Shown here: in pieces, positions 58,751-64,000 of the stretch
How the letters are laid out: the number at the start of each line of letters is the position of its first letter
Numbering within the stretch: position 1 is the stretch's first letter
Assembly: GCA_910587155.1 (NCBI GenBank)
Contig: CAJULA010000004.1
Location: 62,001-126,000 of the forward strand
Length of the DNA stretch: 64,000 nucleotides
Reading direction: 5' to 3'
Origin: an uncultured Lachnospiraceae bacterium
Lineage (GTDB): Bacteria; Bacillota; Clostridia; Lachnospirales; Lachnospiraceae
The notes under the pieces: generated by a model
Told to the model about the DNA's origin: nothing
The model's input: only the letters and a program-made list of their open reading frames with translations
The model's database searches: none
Translations under genes and position numbers: made by a program

Positions 58751-60028
58751 TTACATTGCCGCATAAGCGCCGTCTGTAACCTTAACGGCTTTGGGCTCTT
58801 TGTTCGGTTCGCCGTCAGCACCCCAGGTCATACCCAGACCGGTCAGACCGTCAATGCTGATCTCTGTCATGGATACTTTCAGCGCGTCACAGATATCGGA
58901 AGCACTCATATCCGGAGTAACGCCCGCCTTTTCGATGGCAGCTTTGATCGCATAGATACCGTCATACGCATCTGCCGCGAACTGGTTCGGCACATCGCCA
59001 AAGGCATCCTGATATGCCTTGACAAAATTCTGTGTCAGTTCATCTTCCGCATCTGCCGCGAAAGGAGTCAGAAGCATCACGCCCTCTGCCAGAGAAGTAT
59101 CAAAGTCTTCCACTGCCAGCAGGCCGTCCAGGCCGTCACAGCCAAAGAATGTAGGCTCATATCCCATCTTGTCAGCCTGGCCAAGGATAATGGATGCTTC
59201 TGTATAATAAATCGGTAAAAATACAAGTTCAGCGCCCGCATCCTTTGCTTTCTGAAGCTGTACGGAAAAGTCCGTATTGCTGTCTGCCGTAAACGCTTCC
59301 GCCGCTACGATCTCCAGCCCCTGATTGCCGGCTTCCGCCGCAAAGGTCTGGTAAATACCGGAAGAATATACATCAGAGCTGTTATAAATCACCGCTACTT
59401 TGGTGGCAAGACCGTTCTCACCGATATACTGCGCGGATGCCGTACCCTGATTGGGATCAGAGAAGCATACGCGGAATGCATTGTCATACTGGATACTCTC
59501 TACTGCGGAACCGGAGGGTGTGAGATGGAACATATTGTCCTCATGTGTCTTCTCCACCACTGCCGTACAGGGAGTACTCGTTACCGTGCCAAGCAGCATC
59601 TGCATATCCCAGTCTTTCAGCGTATTATAAGCATTGACAGCCTTTTCCGCATCGTGTTCGTCGTCCTGGAAATTAAACTCAATCTGTGCGCCGTTGATAC
59701 CGCCTGCCGCATTGATCTCATCCACTGCAAGCTGTGCCGCATTTTTTACCGCCTGTCCGTAAACTGCCGCCGCACCTGTCACAGGGCCAATGCCGCCGAT
59801 TTTGAATGTACCGCCTTCCGCAGGCGCCGCATTGCCTTCCGCCGCATCACTTTCTGCCGCTCCGCCTTCTGCGGGCGCCGCATTGCCTTCCGTGCCTTCT
59901 GCGGGCGCCGCATTGCCTTCCGTGCCTTCTGCAGGCGCTGCGGAATTATCCGACGGATTCCCGCCGCAGCCTGTCAGAGCTGCCGCCACCATAGCCGAAG
60001 CTACGGCGATGCTCAAAAATCTCTTCAT
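58751..60028 (-). CDS. livJ: Branched-chain amino acid ABC transporter, substrate-binding lipoprotein LivJ
   Basis: A 425-residue lipoprotein: signal peptide with lipobox LTGC (about 18-21), then a spacer of repeated EGNAAPAEGT units (about 30-73), then a type I periplasmic-binding fold (FKIGGIGPVTGAAAVYGQAVKNAAQLAVDEINAAGG; FNFQDDEHDAEKAVNAYN; CDGLDGLL). It captures Leu, Ile, Val or a related amino acid outside the membrane. ATG 60028 has GGAGG eight bases upstream. A strong promoter (60160-60188) and a terminator (58697-58727) frame it, so it can be expressed separately from the rest of the operon. Confidence 0.95.
   Translation of the reverse strand: MKRFLSIAVASAMVAAALTGCGGNPSDNSAAPAEGTEGNAAPAEGTEGNAAPAEGGAAESDAAEGNAAPAEGGTFKIGGIGPVTGAAAVYGQAVKNAAQLAVDEINAAGGINGAQIEFNFQDDEHDAEKAVNAYNTLKDWDMQMLLGTVTSTPCTAVVEKTHEDNMFHLTPSGSAVESIQYDNAFRVCFSDPNQGTASAQYIGENGLATKVAVIYNSSDVYSSGIYQTFAAEAGNQGLEIVAAEAFTADSNTDFSVQLQKAKDAGAELVFLPIYYTEASIILGQADKMGYEPTFFGCDGLDGLLAVEDFDTSLAEGVMLLTPFAADAEDELTQNFVKAYQDAFGDVPNQFAADAYDGIYAIKAAIEKAGVTPDMSASDICDALKVSMTEISIDGLTGLGMTWGADGEPNKEPKAVKVTDGAYAAM
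59865..59945 (-). repeat. 30-bp tandem repeats in the livJ linker
   Basis: Two full 30-base copies (59871-59900 and 59901-59930) and partial copies encode the repeated TEGNAAPAEG linker after the lipobox. A related copy lies at about 59815-59845. Confidence 0.85.
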
Positions 60029-60159
60029 AATGATCTCCTCCATCCTGTTATTCCCATGGCAGCAACCCGGTTTTCCTTCCGGCCCCGGCGCGCTGTCAGC
60101 GGGTAAGATACACGCAAAAAGATTCAGTGGATCACCATTGAACCTTTTCGTTACACGAT

Positions 60160-60188
60160 ATCATAAATACTTTTTTTCTATTTGTCAA
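60160..60188 (-). promoter_or_regulatory. livJ promoter
   Basis: A perfect TTGACA and TATGAT separated by 17 bases on the minus strand, about 130 bases before the livJ ATG. The stretch between shows no gene; a leader role is possible. Confidence 0.8.
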
Positions 60189-60219
60189 TATTTTTTTGCA
60201 TACTTATGCAAAATCCCAC

Positions 60220-60909
60220 TTATTTTGCACGGCGGGACGTCTTCCCCGGTTTCTTATCATCCATCCGCTTGAGTACTTCGAATACATCCTCATTGTTGCC
60301 CATCACGATCAGATGGTCCTCCTGCTCAAAGCGGTAATCGGGATGCACGACAAAGTCTGTTTTTTCTCCTTTTTTAACACCCAGTATATTGATATGATAC
60401 TTTGCCCGGATGTCCACTTCCCGCAGGGTTCTGCCCACCCAGTTTGCCAGCGGCAAAATTTCATAGATGGAACATTCCCGGCTCAGCTCGATATAGTCAA
60501 ACACATGGCTGGCGCTGCAGCGGTTGGCCAGCCGCTCCGCAATATCACGATCCGGATAAATAACCTCATCCGCCCCGTTCCGCAGAAGGAATTTCGCCTG
60601 AATATCACGCACGGCCTTGCTGATCACATATTTGGCCCCCATCTCCTTTAAGAGACTGGTAATCTCCAGGCTGCCCTGGAAGTTCTCTCCGATACAGACA
60701 AAACAATAGTCAAAATTGTCCACGCCCAGCGTTTTCAGCACATCCACCTTGGTACAGTCCCCGATCTTCGCGCTGGTAACGATGGGAAGCACCTCTTCCA
60801 GCGCCTCCTCCTGCTCGTCAACAGCCAGTATCTGATTGCCCAGCTCCGCCAGCTTTCTGCAGAGATGATAGCCGAATTTTCCCATTCCGATGATCAAAAC
60901 CAATTTCAT
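60220..60909 (-). CDS. Potassium uptake regulatory subunit, TrkA/KtrA type
   Basis: A 229-residue cytoplasmic protein that gates a TrkH/KtrB channel in response to nucleotides. The RCK_N domain has the Rossmann loop LVLIIGMGKFGYHLCRKLAELG (about 3-24) with acidic VDEQEE at strand two; the RCK_C domain begins near residue 140 (NWVGRTLREVDIRAKYHINILGVKKG). The end is Lys/Arg-rich. ATG 60909 has AAAGGA eight bases upstream. It follows the channel gene with a 70-base gap. Confidence 0.93.
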   Translation of the reverse strand: MKLVLIIGMGKFGYHLCRKLAELGNQILAVDEQEEALEEVLPIVTSAKIGDCTKVDVLKTLGVDNFDYCFVCIGENFQGSLEITSLLKEMGAKYVISKAVRDIQAKFLLRNGADEVIYPDRDIAERLANRCSASHVFDYIELSRECSIYEILPLANWVGRTLREVDIRAKYHINILGVKKGEKTDFVVHPDYRFEQEDHLIVMGNNEDVFEVLKRMDDKKPGKTSRRAK

Positions 60910-60979
60910 AACCAAATTCCTTTCTTTCCGTATGTCCTCCCCGTTGCATTCCCCCGCCTGTATCCGCCCGGGAGATTTT

Positions 60980-62320
60980 TTATCCTACGGTAATCCTGCC
61001 CAAAGGATATTGCACGGGATCTCTCTTTTTTTTCTGCATAAACGACAGCGCAAACGTCATACTGCCGATTCTGCCGCAGTACATCAGAAAAATAATCACA
61101 CATTTGGATACTGCCGACAGATCTCTTGTAATCCCGCAGGTCATACCCACCGTGCCCATGGCGGAACAGATTTCAAACATCACACTGTCCATGGACAGCT
61201 CTGGCTGAATACCGCATATGATAATTCCCGCCGTCAGTGACATCAGAAGATTGAGCATCAGCACCATACTGGATTTTTTGATAATCTCGTCGGGAATCCG
61301 ACGCTCAAATACGCTGCAGCCGTTCTTACTGCAAAGACTGTTCCAGGTATACATAATCAGTACGACTACCGTCGTCGTCTTAATCCCGCCGGCAGTGGAT
61401 CCCGGACTGCCGCCGATAAACATCAGGATCATGGTCAGCAGTTTGCTTCCGTGAGACAGGGCTCCCGTATCCACCGTATTAAACCCCGCCGTTCTGGCCG
61501 TCACGGAAGAAAAGAGCGCTTCCAGTATCTGGGTGCCCGGAGAATGCCCCGCAAACAGGGCATGTCTCTCAAAAAGCCAGAACAGGAAACCGCCTCCAAA
61601 GACCAGGCCCGCACTCATCAGCAGCACGATCTTCGTATGCAGCATATATTTGCGTATATGCAGGCCATGGCTGTACACGTCCTGCCAGACAATAAAGCCG
61701 ATACCGCCTGCAATGATCAGACCCATAATCACCAGATTCACAAGAGGGTCTGCCGCATAAGCCGTCAGAGAGGCATAAGCCTCCTTCTCCCCCATCAGGT
61801 CAAAGCCGCCGTTGCAAAAGGCAGACACGGAATGAAAAATACCATAATAACAGCCCTTGACAAATCCGAACTGCGGCACAAAACGCAGCGCCAAAAGGAA
61901 TGCCCCCACACCTTCCAGAAGGAGCGTCCCTTTGACAATCAGTTTTGTCAGCCGGACCACACCGGCAAGCTGCAGGGTATTGATGCTCTCCTGTAACAGC
62001 TCCCGCTCACGCAGGCTGATTTTCCTGCGGATATAGATGGAGAAGAAGACGCCGATCGTCATAAAGCCCAGGCCGCCGGTCTGAATCAGAGCAAGAATGA
62101 CAAGCTGTCCGAACAGCGTCCAGTGCCGGCATGTGTCCGCCGCCACCAGGCCCGTCACGCAAGTGGCGCTGGTGGCCGTAAACAGGGCATCCAGCGCTCC
62201 CGTCCCTTCCTGCGATGCGCAAGGCAGCATCAGAAGGAGCGTCCCTGTTACGATTATGATAAAAAATCCCATGGCTATCAGCTGAATCTGTGACAGCCCG
62301 TTCTGGTTCTTATGTTTCAT
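60980..62320 (-). CDS. Potassium uptake channel subunit, TrkH/KtrB type
   Basis: A 446-residue membrane protein with four repeated M1-P-M2 units. Filter-type loops with glycine are visible: TSATCVTGLVAADT, SVSAFCNGGFDLMG, SVTARTAGFNTVDTG and CSAMGTVGMTCGIT. Together with the RCK protein it imports K+ using ion gradients. ATG 62320 is preferred over 62344, because GGGA lies upstream of it and nothing before the other. The pair is on the same strand and is probably one operon. Confidence 0.93.
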   Translation of the reverse strand: MKHKNQNGLSQIQLIAMGFFIIIVTGTLLLMLPCASQEGTGALDALFTATSATCVTGLVAADTCRHWTLFGQLVILALIQTGGLGFMTIGVFFSIYIRRKISLRERELLQESINTLQLAGVVRLTKLIVKGTLLLEGVGAFLLALRFVPQFGFVKGCYYGIFHSVSAFCNGGFDLMGEKEAYASLTAYAADPLVNLVIMGLIIAGGIGFIVWQDVYSHGLHIRKYMLHTKIVLLMSAGLVFGGGFLFWLFERHALFAGHSPGTQILEALFSSVTARTAGFNTVDTGALSHGSKLLTMILMFIGGSPGSTAGGIKTTTVVVLIMYTWNSLCSKNGCSVFERRIPDEIIKKSSMVLMLNLLMSLTAGIIICGIQPELSMDSVMFEICSAMGTVGMTCGITRDLSAVSKCVIIFLMYCGRIGSMTFALSFMQKKKRDPVQYPLGRITVG

Positions 62321-62356
62321 CTCTTTTTCCCGTTTTTCTTTCATGTGTTCATATGA

Positions 62357-62896
62357 CTATATGACTCCCAGAGATTCCAGTATCCCGTAGGCAATGGCCT
62401 CCGCTATGGCTTCAAATTCCAGATCAAACAGCGCATTGTCCGCGTCCGTATTGATAAAACCCACCTCCACCAATACCGCCGGCATCTCGGTGCTGTTTAA
62501 GACGATCAGATTAGGCCGCTCTGTAATCCCGATATTTCGAAATCCCAGATAAGATAACTGTCTGTTGATATTTTTGGCTATGATTTCCGCCACGCCGCCT
62601 TTTGAGTACACAAGCGACTCCACCCCAGAGTAGGTATTGGGATAGGGACTGGAATTTCTGTGGATGGAAATAAAATAATCCGCGCCTGACAGATTGCCCT
62701 CCTGTGCTTTCCGGTAAGGTGTCTCATATACATCTTCCGTACGGGTATATACCACGTTGATCCCCGCATTCTGTAAAATATTGCCCACCGCAAGCGTAAG
62801 GGCAAGGGTATCATTTTTCTCATAACGGCCGTTATAAACAGCTCCAAAGTCCGAGCCGCCATGCCCGGCATCCATTACCACCGTATAATTCGCCAT
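62357..62896 (-). CDS. N-acetylmuramoyl-L-alanine amidase (Amidase_3)
   Basis: A 179-residue zinc amidase that cleaves the MurNAc-L-Ala bond of peptidoglycan. Zinc ligands are visible as MDAGHGG, GRYEKND and ISIHRNSS, and the catalytic Glu is in PAVLVEVGFIN. No signal peptide or cell-wall-binding domain is present. Such a bare domain fits CwlC-type mother-cell lysins or enzymes released by a holin. GGAG lies eight bases before the ATG. It lies upstream of the trkH gene with a 36-base gap, but transcription may be separate. Confidence 0.93.
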   Translation of the reverse strand: MANYTVVMDAGHGGSDFGAVYNGRYEKNDTLALTLAVGNILQNAGINVVYTRTEDVYETPYRKAQEGNLSGADYFISIHRNSSPYPNTYSGVESLVYSKGGVAEIIAKNINRQLSYLGFRNIGITERPNLIVLNSTEMPAVLVEVGFINTDADNALFDLEFEAIAEAIAYGILESLGVI

Positions 62897-62920
62897 AAAT
62901 GCTGCTCCGCATATCCGCTC

Positions 62921-62989
62921 TTACGATATACTATGCAGCTGACCGGCGCCGGTGATAGAAAAGCGTCTGACGGTAGCCGCCCCTTTCAT
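62921..62989 (-). CDS. Possible 22-residue leader peptide before the amidase gene
   Basis: A short ORF begins MKGAATVRRFS and ends 24 bases before the amidase ATG. GAGG lies about five bases upstream. It could be a leader or chance; nothing else supports it. Confidence 0.2.
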   Translation of the reverse strand: MKGAATVRRFSITGAGQLHSIS

Positions 62990-63009
62990 TGTGCCCTCTG
63001 CCCTCCTTT

Positions 63010-63037
63010 ATTATAATGCTTCTTACAGAAAATACAA
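63010..63037 (-). promoter_or_regulatory. Promoter of the amidase gene
   Basis: TTGTAT and a perfect TATAAT are separated by 16 bases on the minus strand, about 110 bases before the amidase ATG. Confidence 0.65.
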
Positions 63038-63057
63038 GGGAGGAAACAGAGAAGTAC

Positions 63058-63103
63058 CAAAAAAGCAGGCTCTGCAAAATTTCCTGCAGGCGCCTGCTTT
63101 TTC
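63058..63103 (-). terminator. Terminator after ribulokinase
   Basis: Arms AAAAAGCAGGC and GCCTGCTTTTT pair across about 20 bases, with T runs on both strands. It lies just after the ribulokinase stop. Confidence 0.8.
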
Positions 63104-63108
63104 TCCGG

Positions 63109-64000
63109 TTATCCTTCTTCCCACACGTCGGCAAGCTGTGCCAGACGCAGATATTTCTGATACTGTTCCCGGTAAAATTCCGTTTTTGTCTCATCGGGCT
63201 TAAATTCCCCGACACATTTGGCCGCCATATGGGCCGATGCCCCGTGCACATCCTTATGTGCCCCGGAGGCGACAGCGGCATAGATGGCAGCACCCAGGGC
63301 ACATGTCTGGTCTGCATCCAGTATTTCAATCTGTTTGCCCAGGACATCTGCCATCATCTGCATCACATAGGCGGATTTTTTGGAGATGCCGCCTACGGCC
63401 ACCACTTTTTCGATGACAAGCTCTGCCTTCTCAAAGCCGTCCACAATCCGTTTGAGCCCGCAGACTGCGCCGAACACAAGAGCCCGGAAGATGCAGGGTG
63501 CCTGTGCGCCCAGGGCCAGGCCGCCGATCACCGCCCTGCGGGAGTCGTCGGTATCCGGATATCTGCGGCCGTTAAACCAGTCAAGAGCGATGGGAAAGAT
63601 ATCATCCTGCAGTTCACCGGCCTGCCTCTGCAGCTCGGCCAGCATGATATCATCCATTTCCTGGCAGAGGCGATGGTACGTCTCCGGATCCAGAAAGCGC
63701 CCGCTCTGTTCCAGTGGCCAGAGCAGCACACGTTTAAACCATCCAAAAATATCTCCAAAGGCGGCCTGCCCTGTCTCGATCCCCACATAGCCGGGAAGGA
63801 TGGAGTGCTCCGCCGCTCCGCCGAACCGCCTGATCTCTTTTCCCTGCAGGGATTCTGACGTTTCCACAAGCATGTCCACGGCGGAAGTGCCAAGGGTACA
63901 TACGATCGTCTTTTCCCTGATGCCTGCCCCTACCGCCCCGGCATGGGCATCAAAGGAACTTCCGGAGACGCAGATTCCCTGAGGAAGACCCAGCTTTTCG
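63109..64000 (-). CDS. araB: Ribulokinase, C-terminal part (5' end beyond the window)
   Basis: The 297 visible codons encode the C-terminal two-thirds of an FGGY sugar kinase. The stretch SFDAHAGAVGAG, TLGTSAVDMLV, PGYVGIETGQAAFGDIFGWFKR, LDWFNGRRYPDTD and SDQ-like DADQTCALGAAIYAAVASG match ribulokinase of the AraB type, which phosphorylates L-ribulose in arabinose use. GxxGG and other ATP-site residues (VAVGGISKKS) are in place. The start is to the right of the window, so operon partners are unseen. Confidence 0.9.
   Translation of the reverse strand, partial: EKLGLPQGICVSGSSFDAHAGAVGAGIREKTIVCTLGTSAVDMLVETSESLQGKEIRRFGGAAEHSILPGYVGIETGQAAFGDIFGWFKRVLLWPLEQSGRFLDPETYHRLCQEMDDIMLAELQRQAGELQDDIFPIALDWFNGRRYPDTDDSRRAVIGGLALGAQAPCIFRALVFGAVCGLKRIVDGFEKAELVIEKVVAVGGISKKSAYVMQMMADVLGKQIEILDADQTCALGAAIYAAVASGAHKDVHGASAHMAAKCVGEFKPDETKTEFYREQYQKYLRLAQLADVWEEG

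Noticed and set aside
62357..62896. The amidase as a sign of a prophage
   Set aside because: No other phage gene is near and both flanks are housekeeping genes.

Overview
The window reads as chromosomal DNA of an anaerobic Clostridia, most like a Lachnospiraceae member. The evidence is a Na+-pump decarboxylase operon, the SCIFF ranthipeptide pair next to secDF, alpha2-type glycyl-tRNA synthetase, ScpAB, GH2 beta-galactosidase, strong AGGAGG ribosome sites and GTG/TTG starts. The genus cannot be fixed from sequence alone. Almost all genes are on the minus strand; only a DMT exporter, a giant dehydratase-activase-like ATPase, a CorC-type membrane protein and tRNA-Pro are on plus. I see no prophage, insertion sequence or CRISPR array.

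Layout. 1-651: 3' part of an unrecognised membrane-anchored protein. 728-6062: five-gene biotin-dependent carboxyltransferase/Na+ pump operon, behind a long leader and a perfect 23-bp inverted repeat. 6395-12367: two D,D-carboxypeptidases around a metallophosphoesterase-scpA-scpB-lyxose isomerase run. 12447-15194: chemoreceptor, CmpB-like membrane protein, rpsU. 15203-25984: alaS, glyS, a lipoprotein, recO, era, a DUF4349 lipoprotein and an M16C protease, all on one strand. 26085-30047: DMT exporter, tRNA-Ala, acetyltransferase, a small conserved protein, a sigma-like protein without region 4, and a rhomboid-like protein without visible catalytic residues that carries a Cys/His tail. 30329-34603: 1424-residue double-ATPase activase-like protein. 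34699-36409: ECF sigma with its DUF4179 anti-sigma candidate. 36577-38889: AmmeMemoRadiSam module with proteins B and A fused. 39094-42443: tRNA-Pro and lacZ. 42650-46329: CAP-domain protein, acyltransferase, recJ. 46427-50823: SCIFF precursor scfA, maturase scfB, secDF and a TIGR04086-like membrane protein. 50954-52816: CorC/HlyC protein fused to a prolyl-tRNA-editing (ProX/YbaK) domain. 52898-60028: branched-chain amino acid ABC operon livJ-[tandem-repeat Cys protein]-livHMGF, then a cytidylate-kinase-like protein and a GntR regulator. 60220-62320: KtrA/TrkA and TrkH/KtrB potassium uptake. 62357-64000: amidase and the 3' part of ribulokinase.

The best leads are the CorC-ProX fusion, the secreted protein of two near-identical Cys repeats inside the liv operon, the AmmeMemoRadiSam module, the region-4-less sigma-like protein, the degenerate rhomboid, and the operon that puts two carboxyltransferases on one biotin carrier. 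Function calls rest on motif and family recognition by eye; no database search was run. Start codons were adjusted where a ribosome site favours an internal start.
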